A stretch of DNA of 64,000 bases from an uncultured Prevotella sp. (GCA_944320235.1 CALUGQ010000002.1:173391-237390); one strand, 5' to 3'; positions 16,352 through 26,534 are shown, numbered from the stretch's first letter. The notes: a model not told the origin generated them from the letters alone. Numbers and translations: made by a program.

Positions 16352-18973
16352 ATGATGACTGCAAACGAAATCCGCGACTCGTTCAAGCGTTTCTTCGAGT
16401 CGAAGGGCCACACCATAGTGCCGTCGGCTCCGATGGTGATCAAGGACGACCCCACGCTGATGTTCACAAACGCCGGCATGAACCAATGGAAAGACATCAT
16501 CCTCGGCACGCGCGACCCCGAGCCGCGCCGCCGCGCCGACTCGCAGAAGTGCCTGCGCGTGAGCGGCAAGCACAACGACCTGGAGGAGGTGGGCCACGAC
16601 ACGTACCACCACACCATGTTCGAGATGCTGGGCAACTGGAGCTTCGGCGACTACTTCAAGGAGGGAGCCATCGACATGGCATGGGAATACCTCGTTGACG
16701 TGCTCCGCCTCGACCCAAAAGACCTCTACGTGACAGTGTTCGAAGGCTCGAAGGAAGAGGGGCTGGAACGCGACGACGAGGCCGCATCATACTGGGCCAA
16801 GCACGTGCCTGCCGACCACATCATCAACGGCAGCAAGCACGACAACTTCTGGGAGATGGGCGACACGGGCCCCTGCGGCCCCTGCTCCGAGATTCACCTC
16901 GACTCGCGCACGCCTGAAGAGAAGGCCAAGGTGCCGGGCCGCGAGCTGGTGAACAAGGACGACCCGCAGGTCATCGAAATCTGGAACCTCGTGTTCATGC
17001 AGTTCAACCGCAAGGCCGACGGTTCGCTCGAGAAGCTGGCCATGAACGTGATAGACACAGGCATGGGCTTCGAGCGGCTCGTCCGCGCGCTGCAGGGCAA
17101 GCACTCCAACTACGACACAGACATCTTCCAGCCCATAATACGCGAGATATCGCGCCTCTCGGGCAAGGAGTACGGGCGCGACGAGCAGACCGACGTGGCC
17201 ATGCGCGTGGTGGCCGACCACCTGCGCGCCGTGGCGTTCTCCATCGCCGACGGCCAGTTGCCGGGCAACGCCAGGGCCGGGTACGTCATCCGCCGCATAC
17301 TGCGCCGCGCAGTGCGCTACGCATACACGTTCCTCGGACAGAAGGAAGCCTTCATGTACAAGCTCCTGCCGGTGTTCATCTTCGAGATGGGCAAGGCTTA
17401 CCCCGAGCTGGAAGCGCAGCGCGAGCTTATCGGGAGGGTGATGAAGGAAGAGGAAGACTCCTTCCTGCGCACGCTCGACAAGGGCATAAACCTGCTCAAC
17501 GGTGCCATGGACGAGCTGAAAGCCCACGGCGAGACCGAACTTGACGGCGCGCAGGCATTCCGCCTTTTCGACACTTACGGCTTCCCGCTCGACCTCACTG
17601 AGCTGATATGCCGCGAGAACGGCTACACCGTAGACGAGAAACAGTTTGACGAGGAGATGCAGAAGCAGAAGCAGCGCGCGCGCAACGCCGCCCAGACCGA
17701 AAGTTCCGACTGGACGGAGCTGCGCCAGGGCGAGCAGCAGTTTGTGGGCTATGACTACACCGAGCACGACTGCCGCATACTGCGCTACCGCCGCGTGACG
17801 CAGAAGAAGGCCACGTTCTACGAGCTGGTGCTCGACTACACGCCCTTCTACGGAGAGATGGGCGGACAGGTGGGCGACACGGGCGTGCTCGTGAGCGAGG
17901 ACGAGACGGTGCAGGTTATCGACACCAAGCGCGAGAACAACCAGAGCGTACACATCGTGAAAGAGCTGCCCAAGAACCCCGAGGCCGACTTCATGGCTTG
18001 CGTGGACACCGACAAGCGCGCCGCCAGCGCGGCCAACCACACGGCCACCCACCTGCTCGACTACGCGCTGAAGCAGGTGCTCGGCGACCACGTGGAGCAG
18101 AAAGGCTCATACGTAAGCGCCGACACGCTGCGCTTCGACTTCTCACATTTCCAGAAGGTCACTGACGAAGAGCTGCGCCAGGCCGAGCGCATCGTCAACG
18201 AAATGATACGCCAGGACCTGCCGCTCGACGAGCACCGCGACCTGCCGCTGTCTGAAGCGAAAGAGATGGGGGCCATAGCCCTCTTCGGCGAGAAGTATGG
18301 CGACAAGGTGCGCGTGGTGCGCTTCGGCCCCAGCTGTGAGTTCTGCGGCGGCATCCACGCCAGCTCAACTGGACGCATAGGGCTTTTCAAGATAATAAGC
18401 GAAAGCTCCGTGGCAGCCGGAGTGCGCCGCATAGAGGCCAAGACGGGCCGTGAGTGCGAGGAGCTGATGTACCAGATAGAGGACACGGTGAAGGCCATCC
18501 GCTCGCTGTTCAACAACGCCAAGGACTTGAAGGGCGTCATAGCCAAGTACATAGAGGAGCACGACGCCATGAAGAAAGACATAGAGAGCTTCCAGGCGCA
18601 GGCCGTGGAGCGCGCCAAGGCGACGCTCATAGAGAAGGCCCGCGAGGTCGGCGGGGTCAAGGTGATTACCGCCGTGCTGCCCATGGAGGCCGCACAGGCC
18701 AAGGACTTGGTGTTCAAGATTCGCCAGGAAGTGCCGGAAAGCCTGCTCTGCGCCATCGGTACGGTGGCAGCAGGCAAGCCTATGCTGAGCGTGATGCTGA
18801 GCGACGACATGGTGAAGGACCACGGGCTGAACGCCGGGAAGATGGTGCGCGAGGCCGCCAAGCTGATACAGGGCGGCGGCGGAGGCCAGCCCCACTATGC
18901 CACGGCAGGCGGAAAAAACGCCGACGGGCTTAGCGCAGCCATCGACAAGGTGGTGGAACTGGCCGCATTGTAA
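16352..18973 (+). CDS. alaS: Alanyl-tRNA synthetase
   Basis: This 873-residue class II synthetase charges tRNA-Ala. The catalytic domain starts [19 protein letters not shown], with [12 protein letters not shown] and DTGMGFERL motifs. The editing domain has the zinc ligands HTATH (HxxxH) and CEFCGGIH (CxxxH), and the C-terminal oligomerisation domain ends in the glycine-rich [15 protein letters not shown]. The length is typical. The start may be either of two adjacent ATG codons (16352 or 16355). Confidence 0.97.
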   Translation: MMTANEIRDSFKRFFESKGHTIVPSAPMVIKDDPTLMFTNAGMNQWKDIILGTRDPEPRRRADSQKCLRVSGKHNDLEEVGHDTYHHTMFEMLGNWSFGDYFKEGAIDMAWEYLVDVLRLDPKDLYVTVFEGSKEEGLERDDEAASYWAKHVPADHIINGSKHDNFWEMGDTGPCGPCSEIHLDSRTPEEKAKVPGRELVNKDDPQVIEIWNLVFMQFNRKADGSLEKLAMNVIDTGMGFERLVRALQGKHSNYDTDIFQPIIREISRLSGKEYGRDEQTDVAMRVVADHLRAVAFSIADGQLPGNARAGYVIRRILRRAVRYAYTFLGQKEAFMYKLLPVFIFEMGKAYPELEAQRELIGRVMKEEEDSFLRTLDKGINLLNGAMDELKAHGETELDGAQAFRLFDTYGFPLDLTELICRENGYTVDEKQFDEEMQKQKQRARNAAQTESSDWTELRQGEQQFVGYDYTEHDCRILRYRRVTQKKATFYELVLDYTPFYGEMGGQVGDTGVLVSEDETVQVIDTKRENNQSVHIVKELPKNPEADFMACVDTDKRAASAANHTATHLLDYALKQVLGDHVEQKGSYVSADTLRFDFSHFQKVTDEELRQAERIVNEMIRQDLPLDEHRDLPLSEAKEMGAIALFGEKYGDKVRVVRFGPSCEFCGGIHASSTGRIGLFKIISESSVAAGVRRIEAKTGRECEELMYQIEDTVKAIRSLFNNAKDLKGVIAKYIEEHDAMKKDIESFQAQAVERAKATLIEKAREVGGVKVITAVLPMEAAQAKDLVFKIRQEVPESLLCAIGTVAAGKPMLSVMLSDDMVKDHGLNAGKMVREAAKLIQGGGGGQPHYATAGGKNADGLSAAIDKVVELAAL

Positions 18974-19080
18974 GCCGGAACAAGAGGCAGCCCGGCCCGC
19001 GTCCTTGCCCGCGTCCTACGCTCCGGGCAGACCGTTCGCGCCCCGCTGCGCAACGAACTGACAATCAACAACATACAAAA

Positions 19081-19175
19081 CGTGCCGTTTTGCCACGCAA
19101 AACGGCACGTTTTATTGCCTGAACCGAGTCGTTTTGCAAGCCAAAACGACCCCGTTTGCAAAACCGAACGGCCGG
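19081..19175. repeat. AAAACGGCC-type intergenic repeat cluster 3, may end alaS transcription
   Basis: A perfect 13-base stem (19081-19093 / 19097-19109) with a CAC loop holds GCCGTTTTGC/GCAAAACGGC and is followed by TTTTATT, so it could act as a terminator. More units follow: GTCGTTTTGCAAGCCAAAAC and CGTTTGCAAAACCGAACGG. Confidence 0.75.
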
Positions 19176-19308
19176 GGCATCCTTTCCGCCCATGTTCCAT
19201 CGTCTTTTCCCGCTGCGGCAAACGCGTTTCTATCCGCCCGCTTTCTGCTTCCGATGGCTGCAAAAGCAGGTGGCGGAGTGCCTATTGTGAAAAAACGAAC
19301 GGGTTTGT

Positions 19309-19340
19309 TTTGTGTTTTCTTCCATTTGATGTAACTTTGC
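19309..19340 (+). promoter_or_regulatory. Promoter of the CE12 esterase gene
   Basis: TTTG at 19309-19312 is separated by 19 bases from TAACTTTGC at 19332-19340. The leader to the start codon would be about 147 bases. Confidence 0.75.
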
Positions 19341-19431
19341 AGAAGCCAAGCTGCATTCGGCAATACGTGAGCAAGCTCACATTGCGCTCATTGGCGTTGC
19401 CTTTGCAGAAGCCAAGCTGCATTCGGCAATA
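19335..19431 (+). repeat. Perfect 31-base direct repeat in the esterase leader
   Basis: Bases 19335-19365 and 19401-19431 are identical, with a 66-base period. The first copy begins inside the -7 element (CTTTGC), so the second recreates a near-promoter (TGccTTTGC at 19398-19406). Confidence 0.9.
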
Positions 19432-19490
19432 TGCAGAAGAGAACGGGCAATGTCTGGCTGACGAGCAACAAAACTTAAAACATCGCATAA

Positions 19491-21110
19491 ATGAAGAAAC
19501 TGATTTCTGCCGTCGCCGCACTGTGCGTGTCGGCGCCGATGGCTTTCGGGCAAGTGCCAAAGCCGGTTGAAGACGTTAACAAAGTGGTGGACAACACTCC
19601 CGACAGCATAGCCAAGGCGCTCATGTCGAGGCCCGCACCGGGGGCGACGCGCAAGGGCGGGAAGCCCGTGGTGTTCTACATCGGCGACTCCACCATGCGC
19701 AACGGAACGCTCGGCAACGGCAACAACGGCCAGTGGGGGTGGGGATATTTCGCCTCGCTTTACATCGACCCTGAAAAGGCAAGCGTGGAGAACCAAGCCC
19801 TCGGGGGCATGAGCACGCGCACGTTCTACAACCAGCTGTGGCCCGACATACGCAAGGCGCTGCGCCCCGGCGACTGGGTAATAATACAGCTCGGCCACAA
19901 CGACAACGGCCCCTACGACAGCGGGCGCGCACGCGCCGTGCTTAAAGGCACGGGCCGCGACTCCATCAACGTGACAATAAAGGAGACGGGAAAGAAAGAG
20001 ACCGTCTACACCTACGGCGGCTACATACGCAAGTACATCGAGGACTGCCGCAAGGCGGGCGCCAACCCCGTGCTCATGTCGCTCACGCCGCGCAACGCCT
20101 ATGGCGACGACGGCAAGATTGTGCGCAAGCAGCAGGGCGAGTGGCTCGAGGAGATAGGCCGCGAGATGGGCGTGCCTTATGTAGACCTCAACGAGATTTC
20201 GGGCGCTAAGCTCGACAAGTACGGCAAGTGGAAGACCGACTACCACTTCTACCGCGACAAGATTCACACCAGCAAGTTCGGCGCCGAGATGAACGCACGC
20301 TCCGCAGCCGAGGGCATCGCCGCCAGCACCGACCCGAAGCTGGCCCCGCTGCAGGCCATGCTCAAGGGCGTTGAGCTGCCGGTGGTGGCCGTGAAGCGCG
20401 AGAAGGGCAAGCCCGTGGTGTTCATAACGGGTGACTCCACGGTGAAGAACACCGACAAAGACCCCGACGGAATGTGGGGATGGGGCTCGCAGGCCTACAC
20501 CGTTTTCGACTCTACGAAGGTCACGTGCGTAAATTGCGCCAAGGCAGGACGCTCCACCCGCACTTACCTCAACGAGGGGCGGTGGGAGCAAGTCTATAAC
20601 TCGCTGCAGCCGGGAGACTTCGTTCTCATACAGTTCGGCCACAACGACATAGGCCCCATCGACGACCAGAAGAAACGAGGCGTTATCCGCGGCACCGCCG
20701 ACTCAAGCCATGTGTACCGCATGAAGGACAACGGGATGTACGAAGTGGTCTACACCTTCGGCTGGTACCTTAAGAAGTTCATCCAGGATGTGCGCGAGAA
20801 AGGGGCCACGCCCATACTGCTCTCGCTCACCCCGCGCAATGAATGGCCCGGCGGCAAGATTGAGCGGCGCAACGACTCCTACGGCAAGTGGTACCGCGAA
20901 GTGGCCGAAGAGACCGGCGTGGAGTTCGTCGACGTACACAACATCACCGCCGACTTCCTCGACAAGGAGTGCGGCAGCAAGGAGAAAGCCATGAAGTACT
21001 ACAACCACGACCACACCCACACATCGCTGCTCGGCGCGCAGACCAACGCAAAGAGCGTGGCCAAGGGCCTTCGCGGCATCAACAGCCCGCTGGCAAAGTA
21101 CTTGAAATAA
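19491..21110 (+). CDS. Secreted double-domain SGNH esterase, rhamnogalacturonan acetylesterase-like (CE12)
   Basis: This 539-residue protein has a signal peptide ending near AFGQ. It carries two full SGNH-hydrolase domains in tandem, about residues 55-275 and 300-535. Each has the nucleophile block (FYIGDSTMRNG; FITGDSTVKN), the Asn block (LGHNDNGPY; FGHNDIGPI) and the catalytic Asp/His (DKIHTS; DHTHTS). CE12 enzymes remove acetyl groups from rhamnogalacturonan. Both domains look catalytically complete, so this is a natural fusion. Together with the pectinesterase at 12.3 kb it indicates pectin use. Confidence 0.9.
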   Translation: MKKLISAVAALCVSAPMAFGQVPKPVEDVNKVVDNTPDSIAKALMSRPAPGATRKGGKPVVFYIGDSTMRNGTLGNGNNGQWGWGYFASLYIDPEKASVENQALGGMSTRTFYNQLWPDIRKALRPGDWVIIQLGHNDNGPYDSGRARAVLKGTGRDSINVTIKETGKKETVYTYGGYIRKYIEDCRKAGANPVLMSLTPRNAYGDDGKIVRKQQGEWLEEIGREMGVPYVDLNEISGAKLDKYGKWKTDYHFYRDKIHTSKFGAEMNARSAAEGIAASTDPKLAPLQAMLKGVELPVVAVKREKGKPVVFITGDSTVKNTDKDPDGMWGWGSQAYTVFDSTKVTCVNCAKAGRSTRTYLNEGRWEQVYNSLQPGDFVLIQFGHNDIGPIDDQKKRGVIRGTADSSHVYRMKDNGMYEVVYTFGWYLKKFIQDVREKGATPILLSLTPRNEWPGGKIERRNDSYGKWYREVAEETGVEFVDVHNITADFLDKECGSKEKAMKYYNHDHTHTSLLGAQTNAKSVAKGLRGINSPLAKYLK

Positions 21111-21178
21111 ACGCCCTTCCCTCCGCCCTCCCCGGCGGGTAGGGGGCTTCCTGCGGCACGGAACCCGCCGCTGAAGCC

Positions 21179-21197
21179 CTCTCCCCGCCGGGGAGAG
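21179..21197. repeat. Palindrome between the esterase gene and dnaG
   Basis: CTCTCCCC-GCC-GGGGAGAG is perfect and lies in a C/G-rich 118-base gap. Without a T-run it is a weak terminator candidate at best. Confidence 0.5.
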
Positions 21198-21228
21198 TCG
21201 GCGAGGGACTTTCAGTTAATATCCATAA

Positions 21229-23181
21229 ATGATTGACAGAGCCACCGTTGAACGCATACTCGACGCCACGGAAATTGTGGATGTGGTGTCGGAATTCGTC
21301 ACCCTGCGCAAGCGCGGGGTTAATTACGTTGGCTTGTGTCCGTTCCACGACGACAAGACACCGTCGTTCTACGTCTCCCCATCGAAGGGCGTCTGCAAGT
21401 GTTTTGCCTGCGGCAAGGGCGGCAATGCCGTCCATTTCCTCATGGAGCACGAGCAGATAACTTACCCTGAAGCCCTGCGCTGGCTTGCCCGGAAGTACAA
21501 CATTGAGGTGAAGGAGCGCGAACTGAGCGACGAGGAGAAGCGCGAGGAGAGCGAAAGGGAAAGCATGTTCATCGTCAACGAGTGGGCGGCGGGCTACTTC
21601 CATGACGTTCTCAACAATGACATCGACGGCCAGGCCATAGGCAAGCAGTACTTCAGGAGCCGTGGCTTCCGCGACGACATCATGCAGAAGTTCCGCCTCG
21701 GCTTTGCGCTCCAGCGCCGCGACGCCCTTTCCTCGGCCGCCATCGGCAAGGGATATAAGGAGGAATTCCTCGTGAAGACAGGCCTTTGCTACAAGCGCGA
21801 GGACGGCGGGCTGGTCGACCGCTACGCCGGCCGCGTTGTGTTCCCGTGGGTTAACGTAAGCGGAAAGGTCGTGGCCTTCGGCGGACGCCTGCTCGATTCG
21901 CGCACGAAAGGCGTGCAACAGAAGTACGTTAACTCCCCCGACTCGGAGATATACCACAAGGATCGCGAGCTATACGGCATCTTCCAGGCCAAGAAGGCCA
22001 TCGTGAAGGAAGACCGGGTGTTCATGGTAGAGGGTTACACCGACGTCATTTCGATGCACCAGTGCGGCGTAGAGAACGTGGTGGCTAACTCGGGCACGGC
22101 ACTGAGCCTGCACCAGATACGCCTCCTCAGGCGCTTCACGCCTAACATAGTGCTGCTTTACGACGGCGACGAGGCGGGCATACACGCAGCCATGCGAGGC
22201 ACAGACATGCTGCTTTCGGAGGGGATGAACATCAAGGTGCTGGTGCTCCCGGACGGCGACGACCCCGACAGCTTCGCACGCAAGCACTCGGCCGAGGAGT
22301 TCCGCGGGTACATTGAGCAGCACCAGACGGACTTCATTGAGTTCAAGACCGCCCTGTTGCTGCGCGGCGTGACCGACCCGGTGAAGCGCTCGGAGGCCAT
22401 AAGCAGCATAGTGAAGAGCGTTTCCGTCATCCCCGACCAGATAACCCGCGACACATACCTGCACGAGTGCGCCGTGCGCCTCGGGCTGGGCGAGCGCACG
22501 CTCGTGGCCACGATGAACCGCTTCATAAGCGGGAAGAAGGAGGAAGAGGCCAAGGAAGCCGAGCGCGAGGAGCGCCGCAGGGAGCGCGAGGGCGCGGGGC
22601 AGGGGCCGCAAGGCGCGCCAATAGGCCTGCACACTGCCGACGAGCAGGCCTCTGAAGTGGAGCGGATGCTCATACAGGAGGTGCTCCGCCACGGCGAGGA
22701 GACAATATTCGAGGGGCTTGAGACAGACGACGGGCAGACCGTAAGCCTCTCCGTGGCGCAATATATCGACTATGACCTGGCGCAGGACGGCATCAGCTTC
22801 GCCAACGACCTGTACAACCGCATACTGGCCGAGGCCGTGAGCCACAGCGGCGAGGAGGGCTTCAAGGCCGAGGCTTACTTCCTCCAGCATCCCGACATCG
22901 ACATCAGCTCGCTGGCGGGGCAGCTTGCCATCAGCCCGTACCAGCTCAGCCGGAGCCTCCAGATGAAGCATTCGGCCGATGCGCTGAGGCAGCGCGTGAC
23001 CCACCTTGTGCTCGACCTGCGGATGAACATCGTGAAGAAGCACCTTGCTGACATACAGGCCCAGATGCGCACGGCTGGCTCTGACATGGACAGGATAATG
23101 CAGCTGATGGAGCAGTACAAGGACGCGCAGCAGCTGCGCGACATGCTGGCGAGGCGCATAGGCAGCGACATCATGACCTGA
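21229..23181 (+). CDS. dnaG: DNA primase
   Basis: This 650-residue protein synthesises RNA primers at the replication fork. The N-terminal CHC2 zinc finger is clear (CPFHDDKTPSF, then CKCFACGKGGNAV). The TOPRIM core follows with FMVEGYTDVIS and LLYDGDEAG. The C-terminal part is the helicase-binding region, rich in charged helices. An Arg/Glu-rich linker spans about residues 425-465. The start gives the usual MIDRATVERILDATEIVDVV. Confidence 0.96.
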   Translation: MIDRATVERILDATEIVDVVSEFVTLRKRGVNYVGLCPFHDDKTPSFYVSPSKGVCKCFACGKGGNAVHFLMEHEQITYPEALRWLARKYNIEVKERELSDEEKREESERESMFIVNEWAAGYFHDVLNNDIDGQAIGKQYFRSRGFRDDIMQKFRLGFALQRRDALSSAAIGKGYKEEFLVKTGLCYKREDGGLVDRYAGRVVFPWVNVSGKVVAFGGRLLDSRTKGVQQKYVNSPDSEIYHKDRELYGIFQAKKAIVKEDRVFMVEGYTDVISMHQCGVENVVANSGTALSLHQIRLLRRFTPNIVLLYDGDEAGIHAAMRGTDMLLSEGMNIKVLVLPDGDDPDSFARKHSAEEFRGYIEQHQTDFIEFKTALLLRGVTDPVKRSEAISSIVKSVSVIPDQITRDTYLHECAVRLGLGERTLVATMNRFISGKKEEEAKEAEREERRREREGAGQGPQGAPIGLHTADEQASEVERMLIQEVLRHGEETIFEGLETDDGQTVSLSVAQYIDYDLAQDGISFANDLYNRILAEAVSHSGEEGFKAEAYFLQHPDIDISSLAGQLAISPYQLSRSLQMKHSADALRQRVTHLVLDLRMNIVKKHLADIQAQMRTAGSDMDRIMQLMEQYKDAQQLRDMLARRIGSDIMT

Positions 23182-23244
23182 CGCAAGGCCGCCGCCGGCT
23201 GGCAAGGCCGCTGGCAGGGCATACCGACACAAAAACGAAAAGCA

Positions 23245-23592
23245 ATGTATTACGTAGAGAAGAAACTTGAGATATCGGCGAGCCACTCGCTGAAGCTCGA
23301 TTACCCGAGCAAATGCTCGCGGCTGCACGGCCACAACTGGCAGGTCACCATCTGCTGCCGCGCCCGCGAGCTTAACGCCAACGGCATGGTGTGCGACTTT
23401 TCTGACATCAAGGAGCGCATACACGGCTACCTTGACCATGGCAACCTGAACGAGCTGCTGCCTTTCAACCCGACGGCGGAGAACATCGCGCGCTGGTGCG
23501 TGGAGCAGATTCCCACCTGCTACAAGGCCATAGTGCGCGAAAGCGAGGGCAACACGGCGATGTATGTCAAGGACGGCGAAGCCGTTTTGTAA
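23245..23592 (+). CDS. queD: 6-carboxy-5,6,7,8-tetrahydropterin synthase
   Basis: This 115-residue QueD/PTPS-family enzyme makes 6-carboxytetrahydropterin from 7,8-dihydroneopterin triphosphate in queuosine synthesis. Zinc-ligand histidines are seen in ASHSL and LHGHNW, and the FSDIKERIHGYLDHGNLNEL and EGNTAMY blocks fit the family. It is on the same strand as queE, which starts 373 bases later, so both act in the preQ0 pathway. Confidence 0.93.
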   Translation: MYYVEKKLEISASHSLKLDYPSKCSRLHGHNWQVTICCRARELNANGMVCDFSDIKERIHGYLDHGNLNELLPFNPTAENIARWCVEQIPTCYKAIVRESEGNTAMYVKDGEAVL

Positions 23593-23694
23593 GCTAAAGG
23601 TTAAGAATTAAAAATTAAAAGAATGTGTGGAGGGGGATGTTTGAAACTGTTTTGATTTTTTTGTCCAATGGATTGCCGTGGGGTTCCGTGATGT

Positions 23695-23749
23695 TTTTGT
23701 TGTGGTTTGACAGAGTTTAGCGGGCTAAATGATGAAAGCGACAACAAAA
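23695..23749. repeat. Short inverted-repeat element with TAGCGGGCTA core (copy A)
   Basis: Arms TTTTGTTG (23695-23702) and CAACAAAA (23742-23749) surround TAGCGGGCTA (23718-23727). Similar cores lie at 56364-56373 and 61697-61706. The rest of the 23593-23965 gap is A/T-rich with no gene seen. Confidence 0.6.
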
Positions 23750-23965
23750 TACAGCCTGAAAGACACCGCAAGCCATGGGCAAAGTGAACATTAGGCATGG
23801 AATGAGTGCTGCTGTAAAGAATCAAAACTGTTGCTTGGTGCTCCAAATTGATTCTAATTTCAGTACTCCGGAAAAAGCATTCGCCAGTCGCCCAGGCCTG
23901 CATTCGTCAGTCGCCCGGCTACTGTCTCCCGCCTCCCAAGAAATAGTCTCCCGTTTCCCTATGAT

Positions 23966-24556
23966 ATGTACCGTATAAACGAGATATTCCAGACGCTGCA
24001 GGGCGAGGGCCACAACGTGGGCCGCGCCGCTGTGTTCGTGCGCTTCTCGGGCTGCAACCTGCGCTGCCCGTTCTGCGACACCGACTTTGCCGCCTGGCGC
24101 GACATGGGCGGCAGCGACATTGTTGAGGCCGTGACGGCATATGCCCCGCGCCTCGTGGTGCTCACCGGCGGCGAGCCTGCGCTACAAGCCGACGCCGCGC
24201 TGACGGCCGCGCTGCACGCCGCAGGCTGCGAGGTGGCCATGGAGACCAACGGCACGCGCCCCGTGCCTGCCGGCATCGACTGGCTTACGGTGTCGCCCAA
24301 GCTGCCGTTCGTGGGCGTGGCCGCCCGCCCGGTGATGAGACGCTGCAACGAGCTGAAGTGCATCTTCGACGGCCGCTCGCCCGTGACCGACTTCGGCATT
24401 GAGGCCGACTACTACTACCTGCAGCCGTGCGACGTGGGCGGAGGCCCTGCCTCGGAGCGCAACCGCCGCATAACCGAGGCCTGCATCGACTACATACTGG
24501 CCCACCCGCAGTGGCGGCTGTCGTTGCAGACGCACAAGCTCGCGGGCTTCAAGTGA
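23966..24556 (+). CDS. queE: 7-carboxy-7-deazaguanine synthase (radical SAM)
   Basis: This 196-residue protein has the radical-SAM cluster motif CNLRCPFC (CX3CX2C, about residues 28-35), LTGGEPALQ for SAM binding, and METNGTRPV. It converts 6-carboxytetrahydropterin to 7-carboxy-7-deazaguanine. It follows queD. An ATG at 23961 is out of frame. queC and queF are not in the window. Confidence 0.93.
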   Translation: MYRINEIFQTLQGEGHNVGRAAVFVRFSGCNLRCPFCDTDFAAWRDMGGSDIVEAVTAYAPRLVVLTGGEPALQADAALTAALHAAGCEVAMETNGTRPVPAGIDWLTVSPKLPFVGVAARPVMRRCNELKCIFDGRSPVTDFGIEADYYYLQPCDVGGGPASERNRRITEACIDYILAHPQWRLSLQTHKLAGFK

Positions 24557-24600
24557 GGCCGGGGCGCGGCGTGTAGTGCCTGCCTATTCCCATGCATTGA

Positions 24601-24649
24601 AAATGAAGTCCGCAGCGGCCGTGCCAAGGCCGCTGCGGACTTCATTTTT
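24601..24649. terminator. Strong terminator after queE
   Basis: A perfect 20-base stem (24601-24620 / 24628-24647) with a 7-base loop is followed by T residues. An A-run on the other side makes it potentially bidirectional. Confidence 0.92.
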
Positions 24650-24715
24650 GTAAAAATAAAAAGCTGAGCTTGCACTCTTGCGCAACCCTCTGGCAGCCAG
24701 CAACTTGCGCCTGTG

Positions 24716-24806
24716 GCCGTTTTGCGCTGCCAAATGGCCTGTTCCGCCGTGCCAGATGGCCTGTTTCGCTGTGCGGGAAAGGCCGTCTGGCACGGCAGCG
24801 CGGCCT
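24716..24806. repeat. AAAACGGCC-type intergenic repeat cluster 4
   Basis: GTGGCCGTTTTGCGCTGCC, AAATGGCCTGTTCC, AGATGGCCTGTTTCGC and AAAGGCCGTCTGGCAC are arranged so that GTGCCAGA-TGGCC pairs with AGGCCG-TCTGGCAC across a loop. Confidence 0.75.
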
Positions 24807-24921
24807 GTGGCGTCAGCCGGCCGGGCCGGTGTAAACATTCATTACCTTCCCGTCGGCCGGGCATGGCGGCGGCCCTGTGGCGGCGTTAGTGGGCGGCGGC
24901 GTGCAAATTCCGCCCAGAATG

Positions 24922-24954
24922 TTTGCCCGTGTCGATTTTTTTGCGGATATTTGC
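24922..24954 (+). promoter_or_regulatory. Promoter of the cardiolipin synthase gene
   Basis: TTTG at 24922-24925, 20 bases, then GATATTTGC (24946-24954), one base off TAnnTTTGC. Confidence 0.55.
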
Positions 24955-25005
24955 AGGTGCTACGCCTGCCCCGCAGGCACGTTGCTGACTAATTATGGGC
25001 TGCCT

Positions 25006-26430
25006 ATGCACGGACTGTACCTTACCGGTGTCATCATCAACGAGATTCTAGCGGCTGTGGCCATCGTCCATGTGCTCATGGACAACCGCCAGCCTGCCAA
25101 GACCATGGCCTGGGCGCTGGTCATCTTTTTCGTGCCGGTGGTGGGCATAGTGCTCTACGTGTTCTTCGGCATAAACACCCGCAAGGAGCGCATGGTGAGC
25201 CAGCGCAGCATGGACCAGCTCACAAAGCGGTCGATGCTCGAGTTCGCCGAGCAGCGCGACCTGCGCCTGCCCGAGCGCTACCGTCCCACGATAGACCTCT
25301 TCGTGAACCAGAACATGGCCCTGCCTTTCAACAACACCGGGGTCGGCATCATCACCGATGGCCACGCCTTCTTCCTCGAGCTGCTCGCCGCCATAGGCCG
25401 GGCCCGCCACCACATACACATTGACGTATACATCTTTGCGGACGACGCGCTGGGCCGCCTCGTGGCCGACGCGCTCGTGGACAGTGCCCGCCGGGGCGTG
25501 GAGGTGAGGGTGATATACGACGACGTGGGCTGCTGGAACGTCAGCCACCGCTTCTTTGAGCGTATGCGCGAGGGCGGTGTGGACGTAAGGCCGTTCCTGC
25601 CCGTTAGGTTCCCTACCTTCACCAGCAAGGCCAACTACCGCAACCACCGCAAGGTTATTGTCATCGACGGGCGCGAGGGGTTCATAGGCGGCATGAACAT
25701 AGCGCTGCGCTATGCCAAGGGAACAGGCAGCCAGCCGTGGCGCGACACCATGGTGCGCATCACCGGAGGGGCTGTCTACGGCTTGCAGCGGGCGTTTCTC
25801 GTAGACTGGTACTTCGTGGACCGCACGCTCATCTCCAGCCGCAAGTACTACCCGCAGCCCGACGGCAGCGTGCAGTCGGCCTGCATTGCGCAGATAGTGA
25901 CGGCCAGCCCCATATCCCCTTACCCCGAGATCATGCAGGGATACGTGCGCATAATCCTCGGGGCGCGCCGCTACATATACATCGAGACACCCTACTTCCT
26001 GCCCACGGAGCCTGTGCTCTTCGCCCTGAAGACCGCTGCGCTGGGCGGCATCGACATACGCATAATAGTGCCGGCGCGCAGCGACTCGCGCTTCGTGGAG
26101 TGGGCCGGGCGTTCATACCTGCGCGACATGGTGGGCGCGGGGGTGAAGATATACCTCTACACGGCGGGCTTCCTGCACAGCAAGATGCTCGTGTGCGACG
26201 ACTCGCTCGCCACATGCGGCTCCACCAACGTAGACTTCCGCAGCTTCGAGAACGACTTCGAGGCCAACGCGTTCTTCTACGGCGAAGAGACGGCCATGCG
26301 CTTCAAGCAAGTGTTCATGGCCGACCAGGAACGCTCGGTGCTGTTCAGCGAGGAAGCGCGGCGCAACCCGCCACGCTTCTTCGTGCGCCTTTGGGAGAGC
26401 CTTACTCGCCTGCTCTCGCCGGTGATGTGA
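25006..26430 (+). CDS. cls: Cardiolipin synthase (phospholipase D family)
   Basis: This 474-residue protein has two N-terminal membrane segments (GVIINEILAAVAIVHVL; MAWALVIFFVPVVGIVLYVF). Two HKD phosphodiesterase motifs follow: NHRKVIVIDG and LHSKMLVCDD, the latter with GSTNVDFRS. It condenses two phosphatidylglycerols to cardiolipin at the inner membrane. ATG 25006 is chosen over an upstream in-frame start at 24877, because the promoter lies between them and the extension lacks family character. Confidence 0.94.
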   Translation: MHGLYLTGVIINEILAAVAIVHVLMDNRQPAKTMAWALVIFFVPVVGIVLYVFFGINTRKERMVSQRSMDQLTKRSMLEFAEQRDLRLPERYRPTIDLFVNQNMALPFNNTGVGIITDGHAFFLELLAAIGRARHHIHIDVYIFADDALGRLVADALVDSARRGVEVRVIYDDVGCWNVSHRFFERMREGGVDVRPFLPVRFPTFTSKANYRNHRKVIVIDGREGFIGGMNIALRYAKGTGSQPWRDTMVRITGGAVYGLQRAFLVDWYFVDRTLISSRKYYPQPDGSVQSACIAQIVTASPISPYPEIMQGYVRIILGARRYIYIETPYFLPTEPVLFALKTAALGGIDIRIIVPARSDSRFVEWAGRSYLRDMVGAGVKIYLYTAGFLHSKMLVCDDSLATCGSTNVDFRSFENDFEANAFFYGEETAMRFKQVFMADQERSVLFSEEARRNPPRFFVRLWESLTRLLSPVM

Positions 26431-26534
26431 GTGGCAAGGAGCAAGGAGGCGGTAGCATGGAGGCAGGAAAGTGCTGACTTGAGGGCAGTGAAATGGCGGC
26501 ATGGCGGTATGGCTCAGGCCGTATGCAGGTACGG

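Noticed and set aside
16787-18091. Minus-strand frame of 434 codons opposite alaS
   Set aside because: Shadow of alaS codon bias with no recognisable domain.
19335-19431. CRISPR array
   Set aside because: Only two repeat copies, inside a promoter leader, and no cas genes in the window.
12349-21110. Polysaccharide utilisation locus for pectin
   Set aside because: No SusC/SusD pair or sensor, and the two pectin enzymes are separated by housekeeping genes.
21970-23439. Minus-strand frame of 489 codons opposite dnaG
   Set aside because: Antisense shadow; dnaG is complete and carries all motifs.
23593-23965. preQ1 riboswitch before queE
   Set aside because: No matching stem and pseudoknot elements were recognised; the gap is A/T-rich with a short inverted-repeat element.
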